A stretch of 64,000 nt of DNA from Bacillus cereus (GCF_002584535.1 NZ_NUOT01000062.1:1-64000), one strand, 5' to 3'; shown: positions 36,532 through 46,644, counted from the stretch's first letter. Program-made: numbers and translations. The notes: generated by a model not told the origin, from the sequence alone.

Positions 36532-38181
36532 ATGAAGAAAAAAGTACCAGTTTTTGTAGCATCGACATTAGCAATGAGTATGATTTTAGGGGCGTGTAGT
36601 AGTTATCAAAAGGACGAGCCACAAGCGAGTGCAAAAGGGGATAGCGGCAAGGCTAACGGGAAACAAGTCATCAATTTAACTGAAACACAGGAAATTCCAA
36701 CAATGGACCCAGCATTATCAGCTGATGCAGTATCATCACGAGTGATGAATAATACGATGGAAGGGCTATACCGCCTTGATAAAGGAGACAAACTTGTCCC
36801 CGGTGTAGCAAAATCAAGTGAAAAATCGGCAGATGGGAAAAAATATACGTTTAAATTACGCGAAGATGCGAAATGGTCAAATGGAGATCCTGTAACAGCG
36901 AAAGATTTCGTATATGCTTGGCAGCGAGCGATTAATCCAGATAAAGCTGCAGTATCAGCATATATCATGTTTGATGTGAAGAATGCACAGAAAATTAATA
37001 AAAAAGAAATGGCGCCAGATCAATTAGGGATAAAGGCCGTTGATGATTATACATTAGAAGTAGAATTAGAACATCCAGTTCCTTACTTTGAAAATTTAAT
37101 GATTTATCCACTTTTCTATCCAGTAAATGAAAAGTATGCAAAAGAGCAAGGGGACAAATTTGGTTTAGAGGCAAATACGACACTATATAATGGACCGTTT
37201 GTATTAAGTGAATGGAAACATGAAAGAAATTTCCAAATACAGAAAAATCCATCATACTGGGACAATAAAGTAGTGAAGCTAGACGAAGTGAACTTTAATA
37301 TTGTAAAAGACATGGCAACATCGATTAACTTATATGATACAAAAGCGATAGATCGTGCTATTTTGAGATCTGAGTTTGTTGATAAATATAAAGGGGATAA
37401 AGAGTTTAAAACTGAAAATGAAGCTACTATATCCTACCTTCGTTTCAATCAGAAAAATGAAGCTTTAGCAAATAAAAATATACGTAAAGCAATTTCTCTT
37501 GCCTTTGAACGTAAACCACTTGTTGAGACGATTTTAAACAATGGCTCTACTGAAGCGACAGGATTAATTCCAAGCAAATTTATTACTGGGCCAAATAAAA
37601 AAGACTTCCGAGCTGAAAATGGGGAGTTAGTAAAAGCAAATGCGAAAGAAGCGAAGAAATATTGGGAAGCTGGTAAAAAAGAATTAGGAAAAGATAAGAT
37701 TGAGATTGAGCTATTAAATGAAGATGTAGATTTATCTAAGAGAACAGGGGAGTATTTAAAAGGAGAGTTAGAAAAGAACTTACCTGGTTTTACATTAAAA
37801 ATTAAGCAACAGCCATTTGCGCAAAAGCTTAAACTTGAAGAAAGTGGAGACTATGACATGACATTTTCTTTATGGAGTCCAGATTTCCCAGATCCAGTAA
37901 CGTATCTTGATATGTTTGTAACAGATGGTGCGCAAAATAGAATGAAATATTCTAATCCGAAATACGATGAAATTATTATGAAAGCGAAGACTGACGGTAG
38001 CGATGTACAAGCACGCTGGAATAGTTTACTTGAAGCAGAAAAAATACTACTGGATGATGCGGCAATTGCTCCTGTATATCAACGCAGTTCAGCTTACTTA
38101 CAACGAGGAACAGTGAAAGATATTTATAAACATAATTACGGCGGAGATTTAAGCTTCAAATGGGCATCGGTAGGAAAATAA
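36532..38181 (+). CDS. Second OppA-like peptide-binding lipoprotein
   Basis: The 549-aa protein is a close paralogue of the OppA at 28683, with the same lipobox (LGACSS), shared segments such as LREDAKWSNGDPVTA and WSPDFPDPVTYLDMF, and the same end (HNYGG, FKWASV). It stands alone behind its own promoter and a terminator, without permease genes, so it probably delivers to the OppBCDF complex next door. The two differ in the region that lines the peptide pocket, which suggests a different peptide range. GGGAGGGG precedes the ATG. Confidence 0.93.
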   Translation: MKKKVPVFVASTLAMSMILGACSSYQKDEPQASAKGDSGKANGKQVINLTETQEIPTMDPALSADAVSSRVMNNTMEGLYRLDKGDKLVPGVAKSSEKSADGKKYTFKLREDAKWSNGDPVTAKDFVYAWQRAINPDKAAVSAYIMFDVKNAQKINKKEMAPDQLGIKAVDDYTLEVELEHPVPYFENLMIYPLFYPVNEKYAKEQGDKFGLEANTTLYNGPFVLSEWKHERNFQIQKNPSYWDNKVVKLDEVNFNIVKDMATSINLYDTKAIDRAILRSEFVDKYKGDKEFKTENEATISYLRFNQKNEALANKNIRKAISLAFERKPLVETILNNGSTEATGLIPSKFITGPNKKDFRAENGELVKANAKEAKKYWEAGKKELGKDKIEIELLNEDVDLSKRTGEYLKGELEKNLPGFTLKIKQQPFAQKLKLEESGDYDMTFSLWSPDFPDPVTYLDMFVTDGAQNRMKYSNPKYDEIIMKAKTDGSDVQARWNSLLEAEKILLDDAAIAPVYQRSSAYLQRGTVKDIYKHNYGGDLSFKWASVGK

Positions 38182-38184
38182 TTT

Positions 38185-38218
38185 AAAAAGAAGCAGGAGA
38201 AATTCCTGCTTCTTTTTA
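38185..38218. terminator. Terminator after the second oppA
   Basis: AAAAAGAAGCAGGA pairs perfectly with TCCTGCTTCTTTTT. Its last bases touch the stop codon of the converging 67-aa gene. Confidence 0.9.
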
Positions 38219-38419
38219 GTATGTTCGTTTTTTATAAATCCCTTTTCCGCCAACTTGCTTCCAGCCGGATTGTACTTCCGCACTTTTATCAACAAATTTC
38301 ATTTTCTCTTTCCCGCCAAATAGCTTTTCGCCAATGCCATTTGTAATGACACCAATCAATGCTGTAATTCCAATAACGAGGGCAGCGACAATGGCAAAAT
38401 CAATAAAAAAAGCAACCAT
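38216..38419 (-). CDS. Small membrane protein, 67 aa
   Basis: One N-terminal membrane helix (FAIVAALVIGITALIGVI, residues about 8-26) is followed by a basic soluble tail with SGWKQVGGKGIYKKRTY. An AAGGAGGAA site fits the ATG. I do not recognise a family. It ends in the shared terminator. Confidence 0.7.
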   Translation of the reverse strand: MVAFFIDFAIVAALVIGITALIGVITNGIGEKLFGGKEKMKFVDKSAEVQSGWKQVGGKGIYKKRTY

Positions 38420-38833
38420 ATGGAATTCCTCCTTTTGCCTGTCCGTAACTTTATTGTATGAAAAAAAAGAAAGAAAAGAAAGAAAAGTTAGAAAATAAAT
38501 TTATTTTACTTGAAAATAAGCTAGACAGTAACTAGGGGATTTGATAGAATGGAAAAGAACAAATGTTCTGTGTGCTCGTATGTCTTACATTTCACCTCTG
38601 TTTTATGATGAAAAGAGTAAGGAAACGATATCTTTAGCAACTGGTTGATTGGATGGACAGCTTCTATAAACATGTTAAGAAGTAGCACCAAAGGTATATA
38701 TATTAATAAAGTAGAAGGATTTGTTCCATGAAAAATCCATGACAATTTTAGCTTAATGAAAGATGAGTTTTCCCATTGAGAAAGGAAATTTCCTGTATAT
38801 TTCTTTCTCAATCTATTGTATAATGATTATAGA

Positions 38834-38894
38834 AGTTACTTATTTAAAGTAATTGTTGTTTAATAAGAGTTACTTGCTTAAAAGTTGTTGTTTA
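38834..38894 (+). repeat. Imperfect tandem direct repeat upstream of spx
   Basis: Unit 1 (38834-38862) and unit 2 (38868-38894) both read agttactt-n-n-ttaaa ... gttgttta, with a period of 34 bp. They lie in the 594-bp gap before spx, about 120-180 bp upstream of its start. I see no convincing gene in this gap; a promoter-like TATAAT is at 38818-38823. Confidence 0.5.
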
Positions 38895-39013
38895 CATGTA
38901 AGGCAATTTTTCATTATGTTGTAGGATAAGTTATAGTGGGGAATTGCTGGAAAATAGAAATTTAAACTGTAAGTAGTACAGAATTTGTACTCTTTAAGGA
39001 GAGTGAGTCTTGT

Positions 39014-39409
39014 ATGGTAACACTATATAGTTCTCCAAGTTGTACGTCTTGTAGAAAGGCGAAATTATGGCTAGAGGAAAATCATATTCCTTATACAGAA
39101 CGCAATATTTTCTCGGATCCATTAACGATTGAGGAAATTAAAGAAATTTTACGCATGACAGAAAGCGGAACGGATGAGATCATTTCAACTCGTTCGAAAG
39201 TTTTCCAAGAGTTAAATGTTAACTTAGAATCTTTACCACTTCAAGATTTATATAAGATGATTCGTGACTACCCAGGCATTTTACGCCGTCCTATTATGAT
39301 TGACGAAAAACGCCTTCAAGTAGGTTATAACGAAGATGAAATTCGTCGTTTCTTACCACGTACAGTAAGAACATTTCAGTTACGTGAAGCACAGCGTCTT
39401 GTAAATTAA
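39014..39409 (+). CDS. spxA: Redox-sensing transcription regulator Spx
   Basis: Spx binds the RNA polymerase alpha C-terminal domain and reprograms transcription under disulfide stress. The 131-aa ArsC-like protein has the CTSC redox switch (Cys10-Cys13), the alpha-binding face with Gly52-type residues ([13 protein letters not shown]) and the [21 protein letters not shown] end. A leader with a tandem repeat precedes it. SpxH, which presents Spx to ClpXP, is encoded at 47.4 kb and MecA at 40.6 kb. A terminator follows. Confidence 0.97.
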   Translation: MVTLYSSPSCTSCRKAKLWLEENHIPYTERNIFSDPLTIEEIKEILRMTESGTDEIISTRSKVFQELNVNLESLPLQDLYKMIRDYPGILRRPIMIDEKRLQVGYNEDEIRRFLPRTVRTFQLREAQRLVN

Positions 39410-39428
39410 TAATAAAAGTTTTGTATAT

Positions 39429-39462
39429 GAAAACCTTCTACTGTAAAGTAGAAGGTTTTCGC
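39429..39462 (+). terminator. Terminator after spx
   Basis: GAAAACCTTCTAC pairs perfectly with GTAGAAGGTTTTC. Confidence 0.88.
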
Positions 39463-39600
39463 ATACATATATTCATTTGTATACAACCCATTTTGATTTT
39501 TGGCTATATAAATTGCTACTATGCTTGGGAGGATGCTCTCTTCCGCCTAAATAGAAAGGCTTTTCAGTTTGAGTTTATATAAATTTATATCAAATTAGAA
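39463..39600 (-). repeat. Interspersed repeat R2, inverted copy
   Basis: The complement reads aaactgaaaagcctttctat, taggcggaagagagcatcc, then tttatatagccaaaaatcaa and aatgggttgtatac, matching the 25081, 34441 and 36060 copies. It lies between spx and terC. Confidence 0.55.
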
Positions 39601-39610
39601 AATACAAACT

Positions 39611-40282
39611 TCACTTTGCATTTCCTAATTTGATATGTTGCACAATAAATCCAATTGTTAATACTGTGAAAATAAAGAGGAAGGGCATACTTGTTGCAAA
39701 GATAGGGTTTTGCTGAAAAAAGTTTGTAAGCCGTGTTTCATGGGTGATCATTTTTCCAGCGGTGTAAGCAAGAACTGCTCCTCCGCAATAAATGAGAAAA
39801 GGAAAACGCTCCATAAGTAGTAAGATGAGCTTGCTTCCCCAAATAATAATAGGAATGGAAATTAATAATCCGATAATCACGAGTGTGAAATTTCCATGAG
39901 CAGCCCCCGCAATCGCAAGGACATTATCAAAACCCATAACGAGATCGGCAAATACAATTGTACGAATCGCTTGAAATAATGTCGTTTTTCCTTGTATAGA
40001 AGAAAGATCATCGCTATTATCAGTAAGTAAATTTACGGCAATCAGTGTAAGTAAGATGCCACCAATAAGCTGTAAGAAAGGAATATCGAGTAAGTAGACG
40101 GCAAGTATTGTAAGGAGAATTCGCAGTACGATTGCTAGGCCCGTACCAATAAAGATCGCTTTATTTCGTTTCGATTCGGGCAAGTTTCGGCTTGCAAGTG
40201 CGATTACAATTGCATTATCGCCGCCTAATACAACATCGATACCGACAATCATTAGTATAGATGTCAAAAAATCTAACTCCAT
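39611..40282 (-). CDS. TerC family membrane protein (YjbE type)
   Basis: The 223-aa protein has seven membrane helices with the TerC acidic motifs in helices (VLGGDNAIVIALASRNLP near residue 16 and VMGFDNVLAIAGAAHG near residue 116). Bacillus TerC-like proteins such as YjbE's relatives are linked to manganese export and metal loading of secreted proteins. The GGAGG site precedes the ATG. I looked for a yybP-ykoY-type leader in the 357-bp gap upstream and did not find a clear one. Confidence 0.92.
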   Translation of the reverse strand: MELDFLTSILMIVGIDVVLGGDNAIVIALASRNLPESKRNKAIFIGTGLAIVLRILLTILAVYLLDIPFLQLIGGILLTLIAVNLLTDNSDDLSSIQGKTTLFQAIRTIVFADLVMGFDNVLAIAGAAHGNFTLVIIGLLISIPIIIWGSKLILLLMERFPFLIYCGGAVLAYTAGKMITHETRLTNFFQQNPIFATSMPFLFIFTVLTIGFIVQHIKLGNAK

Positions 40283-40639
40283 TATTTTGCCTCCATTTAT
40301 TCTGTTTTAATAAAGAGTACAGGTGTGGATATATGTATAGAATAAAAAAAGCCTGACCAGCTCTATTACAATTGTACGGTGCGAAGTGTAATTGTATGTC
40401 CATTTTTTTATTAATGAGGTTTATATGGTAAGTGTATATAATGGAATATATAAGAGTAAGGAATTATACTTGATTTGCGAACAATAATCTAGGCGAATGA
40501 CTGTTTTTGTAAAATAAAACGATTTTATTTCCATTCTGGAGAATCTTATCATAAAATGAAAGTACAAGAATCTATTGATTTGTCATATGAGTGGGGAATC
40601 CCTTCATAACAATTCCAAATAGGAAGGGAGAGTTGTATT

Positions 40640-41317
40640 TTGGACATTGAAAGAATTAATGATCATACGATGAAATTTTTTATTACGTACATTGATATAG
40701 AAGATAGAGGGTTTAATCGTGAAGAGATCTGGTACAATCGTGAACGAAGCGAACAATTGTTTTGGGAAATGATGGATGAAGCGCACGATTATGATGATTT
40801 CTTTATTGATGGACCACTGTGGATTCAAGTACAGGCGCTTGATAAAGGCATTGAAGTACTTGTAACAAAAGCGCAGCTTTCAAAGGATGGACAAAAATTA
40901 GAATTACCAATAGGTCTAGATAAAATTATTGATATCCCTCTAGATGAGCGGATTGAATCACTATTTCAACAAGAATTAGAGGAAGAGATAGAGGCGGGGA
41001 CAAACTTTAACGAAGATGGAACATTAGGCTTTTTAATTAAATTTGATGATTTTGAAGATGTCATTTCTTTAAGTCATCGTCTCATATTTGAAGATATAAA
41101 AGATGAATTGTATTCGTTTGAAGACCGCTATTATGTATATGTTGAATTCGATGAAGTGCTACACGATGAAGAAGAAATTGACCGTATTTTAAGTATTATT
41201 TTAGAGTATGGGGAAGAATCTACATTAACGGTTCACCGTGTAAGTGAGTACGGCAAACAGGTCGTTAAAGAACATGCACTTGAGACGATTCGCAGTCATT
41301 TTCCTTCTAAAACTTAG
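40640..41317 (+). CDS. mecA: Adaptor protein MecA
   Basis: MecA links ClpC(P) to its substrates, such as ComK, and so controls competence. The 225-aa acidic protein begins MDIERINDHTMKFFITYIDI with the substrate domain and ends in the ClpC-binding domain (about 130-225, rich in acidic residues). It starts at TTG (40640), with GGAAGGGAG about 9 nt upstream; there is no better start. A terminator follows. Confidence 0.95.
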   Translation: MDIERINDHTMKFFITYIDIEDRGFNREEIWYNRERSEQLFWEMMDEAHDYDDFFIDGPLWIQVQALDKGIEVLVTKAQLSKDGQKLELPIGLDKIIDIPLDERIESLFQQELEEEIEAGTNFNEDGTLGFLIKFDDFEDVISLSHRLIFEDIKDELYSFEDRYYVYVEFDEVLHDEEEIDRILSIILEYGEESTLTVHRVSEYGKQVVKEHALETIRSHFPSKT

Positions 41318-41318
41318 G

Positions 41319-41350
41319 CCGATTTCAATATTATGAAATCGGTTTTTTAT
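41319..41350 (+). terminator. Terminator after mecA
   Basis: CCGATTTCA pairs perfectly with TGAAATCGG, followed by six Ts. Confidence 0.9.
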
Positions 41351-41396
41351 ATGCTGGGTATGACAATAGAAATGCTTCGTAAGTAGGGGGGAAGAA

Positions 41397-42941
41397 ATGA
41401 AAAATACGCTAAAGTTACTTGTCTTTTTTCTAGGTTTATTCGCAGCGTTTGTTTCGTTACGCATGTTTATTGATGTAGCATTTTATTCGGATGTTATAGG
41501 CATAAAAGATATTTCGTTTTTAGGAATTATAAGTATCGTATTTACTGTTTCTGCATTTTTAATTGGGTGTGTTATTTTCTTAGAAAACAGGCATCCATCT
41601 AAAACACTGACGTGGTTAATTGTACTAGGCATTTTTCCTGTAGTTGGTTTTTTTGCCTATTTATTATTTGGACAAAATTTTCGCAGAAAACGAATGTTTC
41701 AAAAGAAGGCTCTTTTGGACGAACAAGCTTTTTTGCAGTACAAAGGGCATGATGATTATAACGAACGCATTTTGCAAAATCATAAACATCAAGAATTATT
41801 ATTTCGTTTAGCGGATAGGCTTGGCGCCTTAAATATTTCATTTCAGACAGAAACAAAAGTGTTAACGAATGGTGATGAAACGTTTCAATCGATTTTAGCA
41901 GGATTGCAAAGAGCGAAGCATCATATTCATATGGAATATTATATTGTACGTGATGATAAGCTCGGTACACAAATTAAAGAGATTTTAATGCAGAAGGCGC
42001 AGGAAGGTGTTACCGTCCGTTTTTTATATGATGCGGTTGGAAGTTTCAAACTGTCAAATGCTTATATTGATGAACTAAACGATGCAGGTGTAGAAATGAT
42101 TCCATTCTTTCCGGTTCGTTTTCCAATTTTAAACGATAAAATTAATTACCGAAATCACCGGAAAATCGTTGTGATTGATGGAAATGAGGGGTTTGTAGGC
42201 GGGCTAAATATTGGTGATGAATATTTAGGGAAAAATAAATATTTTGGATTTTGGCGAGATACACATTTATATTTACGAGGTGAAGCAGTTCAAAGTTTGC
42301 AACTCATATTCCTGCAAGATTGGTTTTATATGACAGGTGAAGCTGTATTAGCACCTGAATATTTACAGGCGAAAGCTGTTGATGGAGATCATTGGGGCGG
42401 TGTACAACTTGTTGCAGGCGGGCCGGATAATAAATGGGAGACAATTAAGCATCTTTATTTTGCAATGATTGCTTCGGCAAGGAAGTCCATTTGGATTGCT
42501 ACACCATATTTTATTCCAGATGATGATATTTTATCTGCATTAAAAGTAGCAGCTCTTGCTGGCATTGATGTCCGTTTATTAATGCCGAGTAAACCAGATA
42601 AACGGACTGTATTTTATGCATCGAGGTCTTATTTTCCAGAGTTATTAGATGCAGGGGTAAAGATATATGAATATGAAAAAGGTTTCCTGCACAGTAAGAT
42701 TGTCATTGTTGATTCTGATTTAGCATCAATTGGTACAGCGAACATGGATATGAGAAGCTTCCATTTAAATTTTGAGGTGAATGCCTTTTTATATGATACA
42801 AATAGTATTCGAAAGCTTGTTAAAGATTTTGAAGATGATTTACAAGTATCAAGTGAAATTCATGTGGATCGCTTTCATAGACGCCGTCTTCATAGGAGGA
42901 TTGTGGAATCAGCGTACCGTTTACTATCGCCTTTATTATGA
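41397..42941 (+). CDS. cls: Cardiolipin synthase
   Basis: Cardiolipin synthase joins two phosphatidylglycerols at the membrane. The 514-aa protein has two or three N-terminal membrane helices (to about residue 80) and two HKD motifs of the phospholipase D family: HRKIVVID (about residue 252) and HSKIVIVD (about residue 430). GGGGGGA precedes the ATG. It lies between mecA and coiA, where I cannot say if it is an ancestral resident. Confidence 0.96.
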   Translation: MKNTLKLLVFFLGLFAAFVSLRMFIDVAFYSDVIGIKDISFLGIISIVFTVSAFLIGCVIFLENRHPSKTLTWLIVLGIFPVVGFFAYLLFGQNFRRKRMFQKKALLDEQAFLQYKGHDDYNERILQNHKHQELLFRLADRLGALNISFQTETKVLTNGDETFQSILAGLQRAKHHIHMEYYIVRDDKLGTQIKEILMQKAQEGVTVRFLYDAVGSFKLSNAYIDELNDAGVEMIPFFPVRFPILNDKINYRNHRKIVVIDGNEGFVGGLNIGDEYLGKNKYFGFWRDTHLYLRGEAVQSLQLIFLQDWFYMTGEAVLAPEYLQAKAVDGDHWGGVQLVAGGPDNKWETIKHLYFAMIASARKSIWIATPYFIPDDDILSALKVAALAGIDVRLLMPSKPDKRTVFYASRSYFPELLDAGVKIYEYEKGFLHSKIVIVDSDLASIGTANMDMRSFHLNFEVNAFLYDTNSIRKLVKDFEDDLQVSSEIHVDRFHRRRLHRRIVESAYRLLSPLL

Positions 42942-43035
42942 AGAAGAGGATATTCTTACAAGGATGTCCTCTTTTTGTTTAGAAAGGAATTTGTAATAAA
43001 TTGTAGAATACAAAGCAATATAGAAAGGATGTGGT

Positions 43036-44280
43036 ATGATGTTTGTCGCAAGGAGAGAAAATGGAGGGAAGGTTCACCTTCTTGAAAGCCGAGATGAAAA
43101 GGAACTGCTTGCAATGCGAAAGAAAGAGCGCTTTTTTTGTCCGGTTTGCGGGCGGGAGGTACAACTCAAGTTAGGTAAGCAAAAGAGATGGCATTTTGCT
43201 CATAAGAAAGTAAATCAGTGCCTCGTTTCATCTGAGCCGGAATCTGCTTATCATATGCGCGGGAAGGAACAGTTATATAAATGGCTTAGGTCACAAGGGT
43301 TTCATGTGAAAATCGAACATTACCTCCCAGGGATTCGCCAAAGACCCGATCTTTTTATTGAAATGAAAGAGAGACAGATTGCAATTGAATATCAATGTGC
43401 CTCTTTATCCACGGAACAGTTATTAAAACGAACTTCTTCCTATTGGAAAGCAGGAATACAAATCATTTGGATATTAGGTAGAAATCAAATGAAAAAGCAC
43501 TCTGCTTACTGGATTTCATTATCCTCGTTTCACTTTCTCTGCATACAATCTTATCCTCAGCCTTTCCTTCTCTTTTTTTGTCCAAATACAAAATCATTTA
43601 TGAAATGCGAACTGCTTACGCCGTTTTCTACAAATGTTTATTTTTCACACATCACTCATTTTTCGGTGCGCACCGTTACTTTTGAGGAGCTCTTTTGCCA
43701 AGCAGTCATTACGAAAGAACGATTGGAGCGGGAGTGGCAAAAGAAAAAGATTTATTTTCGAACGAATGTCCTTCCAATTTGGAATTATAGTCATAAATCA
43801 CTTTTACACCTTTTATATCAATATCATCTTTCACCTTCTTGTTTTCCATCTGAAATTGGTGTTCCTCTTCCATCTGCATTTGCGTTTCAAACACATCCTT
43901 TTATATGGCAAGCTCTTCTTTGTATAGATTTCATTGGTAAATTTAAAACTGGAGAATACTTTTCATTACATGCCGTTTTTTCCTATGTAAATAAAAGACG
44001 TAATATTCAGCGGCGTACGTTACCTTATTTTTCGCAAAATGTATGGAGGTTAGCGATTCTAGAATATATAACGTTTTTATGTAAAGCAGGAATGATTGAA
44101 ATGGTGAATGTGCATAAGTACCGAAAAATCAGGCAATTTATGATACTGAAAACGGAAGAGGAGATACAAGAATATGATGCGATTTGTTTGTCGCATGCAT
44201 TATCGTTATTCGAAACAAAGTACAACATGAGAGAAGGAAAAGCGGATATAATAAGAGAGTACATGGAAGGAATTACATAA
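43036..44280 (+). CDS. coiA: Competence protein CoiA
   Basis: CoiA is needed for DNA uptake or recombination during transformation. The 414-aa protein has an N-terminal CPVCGREVQLK zinc-ribbon-like segment (Cys39, Cys42, with later His and Cys), then a nuclease-like core RPDLFIE ... IAIEYQC resembling a PD-(D/E)xK fold, and a variable C-terminal half. Two ATGs are adjacent (43036 and 43039); either fits the GAAAGGA site. It lies just before pepF as in B. subtilis. Confidence 0.93.
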   Translation: MMFVARRENGGKVHLLESRDEKELLAMRKKERFFCPVCGREVQLKLGKQKRWHFAHKKVNQCLVSSEPESAYHMRGKEQLYKWLRSQGFHVKIEHYLPGIRQRPDLFIEMKERQIAIEYQCASLSTEQLLKRTSSYWKAGIQIIWILGRNQMKKHSAYWISLSSFHFLCIQSYPQPFLLFFCPNTKSFMKCELLTPFSTNVYFSHITHFSVRTVTFEELFCQAVITKERLEREWQKKKIYFRTNVLPIWNYSHKSLLHLLYQYHLSPSCFPSEIGVPLPSAFAFQTHPFIWQALLCIDFIGKFKTGEYFSLHAVFSYVNKRRNIQRRTLPYFSQNVWRLAILEYITFLCKAGMIEMVNVHKYRKIRQFMILKTEEEIQEYDAICLSHALSLFETKYNMREGKADIIREYMEGIT

Positions 44281-44327
44281 CAAGAATCGAATTGTACTAA
44301 ATAGAGATTCGAAGGAGGGTTTATAAT

Positions 44328-46154
44328 ATGGCTGATCAAAAAACAGCAAAAGCATTGCCGGACCGTAGTGAGATTGAGGAAATGAACACATGGCGCTTGG
44401 AAGATATTTTCCAAACGGATGAAGAATGGGAAAAAGAATTTCAAGCAGTGAAAGAGTTATTGCCGAAGTTAGCTGAATTTAAAGGGAAACTAGGTGATTC
44501 TGCTGATTCATTATTAGCGGCTTTACAGTATGAAGATGAAGTTTCGATGAGATTAGAAAAATTATATACATATGCTCATATGCGTTACGATCAAGATACA
44601 ACAAATTCTGTTTATCAAGCGTTAAATGATCGTGCAAGCAACTTATATTCTCAAGCTGCCAGCAGCACGGCGTATATCGTTCCTGAAATTTTAACAATTG
44701 CAGAAGAAAAGTTACAATCCTTCTTACAAGAAAACAAAGAATTAAGTGTATATGAACATGCTTTAGAAGAAATTACACGTCAGCGTCCACACGTACTATC
44801 AGAAGCTGAAGAAGCATTGTTAGCTGAAGCATCTGAAGTCCTGAGTGCATCAAGTAATACATTTGGTATGCTGAATAATGCGGACTTGAAATTCCCATCT
44901 ATTAAAGATGAGAATGGTGAAGAAGTAGAAGTAACACATGGTCGTTATACTCAATTTTTAGAAAGTGATGATCCTCGTGTTCGTCATGATGCATTCCATG
45001 CAGTGTATGAAACGTATGGGAAATATAAAAATACATTTGCAAGTACACTTAGCGGTGCGGTGAAACGCAATAATTTTAATGCGCGCGTTCGTAAATATGA
45101 TTCGGCACGCCAAGCAGCGTTAAGCAATAATAACATTCCTGAAACAGTATATGACCAGCTTGTTAAGACGGTAAATGACAACTTACATTTATTGCACCGA
45201 TATATTGACATTCGTAAACGTGCATTAGGTCTTGATGAATTGCATATGTACGATTTATATACACCGCTTGTACCAGAAGTGAAAATGAATGTGAAATATG
45301 AAGAAGCACAAGACATTCTACTCAAGTCATTAAACGTCCTTGGGGATGAGTATGTTGAAATTTTGAAAGAAGCATATGAAAACCGCTGGGTAGACGTATA
45401 TGAAAACAAAGGAAAACGAAGCGGTGCATATTCATCTGGTGCATATGGAACAAATCCGTATATTTTAATGAACTGGCACGATAATGTAAACAATTTATTT
45501 ACACTTGCACATGAGTTTGGTCATTCTGTGCATAGCTACTATACAAGAAAAGTACAACCACATGTTTATGGTGACTATTCAATCTTCGTTGCAGAAGTTG
45601 CATCAACTTGTAACGAAGCACTTTTAAATGATTATTTACTAAAAACGACAGAAGATAAGAAAGAGCGTTTATATTTACTAAATTATTATTTAGAGGGATT
45701 CCGTGGAACTGTATTCCGTCAAACGATGTTTGCTGAATTCGAGCATATCATTCATAAAAAAGTGCAAGAAGGTCATGCAGTAACGCCAGATATGTTAACG
45801 GAAATTTACTATGATTTAAATAAAAAATACTTTGGCGATGCTTTAGTCATCGATAAAGAAATTGGTATAGAGTGGTCTCGTATTCCGCACTTCTATTACA
45901 ACTATTATGTATATCAATATGCAACAGGATTTAGTGCGGCAACAGCTTTATCAAAACAAATTTTAGAAGAAGGGCAACCAGCTGTAGAGCGTTATATTAA
46001 CGAATTCTTAAAAGCTGGAAGCTCTGATTATCCAATTGAAGTACTGAAAAAAGCAGGAGTAGACATGGCATCTCCAGAGCCTGTTAAAGAAGCACTTCAA
46101 GTATTTGAGGAAAAGTTAAATGAATTAGAAGCATTATTATTTGAAGGGAAATAA
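44328..46154 (+). CDS. pepF: Oligoendopeptidase F
   Basis: PepF cleaves peptides of about 7-17 residues in the cytoplasm. The 608-aa M3 metallopeptidase has the zinc site HEFGH at residues 395-399 and the downstream Glu in FVAEVAS. The C-terminal helices include HFYYNYYVYQYATGFS, a substrate-binding signature. GAAGGAGGG gives a strong ribosome-binding site. It fits peptide use together with the Opp system. Confidence 0.97.
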   Translation: MADQKTAKALPDRSEIEEMNTWRLEDIFQTDEEWEKEFQAVKELLPKLAEFKGKLGDSADSLLAALQYEDEVSMRLEKLYTYAHMRYDQDTTNSVYQALNDRASNLYSQAASSTAYIVPEILTIAEEKLQSFLQENKELSVYEHALEEITRQRPHVLSEAEEALLAEASEVLSASSNTFGMLNNADLKFPSIKDENGEEVEVTHGRYTQFLESDDPRVRHDAFHAVYETYGKYKNTFASTLSGAVKRNNFNARVRKYDSARQAALSNNNIPETVYDQLVKTVNDNLHLLHRYIDIRKRALGLDELHMYDLYTPLVPEVKMNVKYEEAQDILLKSLNVLGDEYVEILKEAYENRWVDVYENKGKRSGAYSSGAYGTNPYILMNWHDNVNNLFTLAHEFGHSVHSYYTRKVQPHVYGDYSIFVAEVASTCNEALLNDYLLKTTEDKKERLYLLNYYLEGFRGTVFRQTMFAEFEHIIHKKVQEGHAVTPDMLTEIYYDLNKKYFGDALVIDKEIGIEWSRIPHFYYNYYVYQYATGFSAATALSKQILEEGQPAVERYINEFLKAGSSDYPIEVLKKAGVDMASPEPVKEALQVFEEKLNELEALLFEGK

Positions 46155-46164
46155 TAATGAAAGA

Positions 46165-46203
46165 AGAAGGGCGAGAGGGAAATTCTCGCCTTCTTTCTTT
46201 TTA
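46165..46203 (+). terminator. First terminator after pepF
   Basis: GAAGGGCGAGA pairs (one slip) with TCTCGCCTTC, then TTTCTTTTT. Confidence 0.85.
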
Positions 46204-46240
46204 GCCTTGTTACATAATATTGTTGATTTCAGTAAAAAGT

Positions 46241-46275
46241 AAGGGAACTCCTATTGATGGAGTTCCCTTGTTTTG
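46241..46275. terminator. Second hairpin after pepF
   Basis: AAGGGAACTCC pairs perfectly with GGAGTTCCCTT, then GTTTTG. Confidence 0.75.
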
Positions 46276-46356
46276 TTAAGCCCTCGATTATTAAATAGAA
46301 AAATCGGTCCAAGTATGTTAAACGATCGTGTTGATTATTTATCAATTTCATCTTAA

Positions 46357-46644
46357 CTACGTTTTTTGAAAGAGTTTCAGTTGTTTCATGTAGTCAACAG
46401 CTTTTGTTTTATTCTTTTGTTTAGAAACATATTCTGCCTCGTTTTTATCTCTATAATAGTGATTAAATGTATCTTCACAAAGAGTACCGTCTGAAATGGC
46501 TTTTTTAACGGCACAGTGTGGCTCGCTTGTATGTGTGCAATCAGAAAATTTACATCCTCTGGATAAACCTGCTATATCTTCAAATCCAAAATCTAAGTTT
46601 TCTTTCGGGTCTATCATTTCAAATCCCATTCTACTAAAATTCAA
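46357..46644 (-). pseudogene. Truncated RsgA-type GTPase, C-terminal zinc domain only
   Basis: The fragment reads DFGFEDIAGLSRGCKFSDC then THTSEPHCAVKKAI, the zinc-binding end of the ribosome assembly GTPase RsgA (C-x5-C-x-H-x5-C type). The GTPase domain and OB fold are absent. The frame opens at a TTG behind GAGGGA; whether it is translated is unclear. It is best read as the remnant of an extra rsgA-like gene. Confidence 0.7.

Noticed and set aside
38521-38811. 96-codon minus-strand frame with a hydrophobic stretch before spx
   Set aside because: It starts at TTG without a usable SD and covers the spx upstream promoter region; no family resemblance seen.
40283-40639. Possible manganese (yybP-ykoY) riboswitch upstream of terC
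   Set aside because: The conserved core sequences of that riboswitch could not be found on the minus strand.
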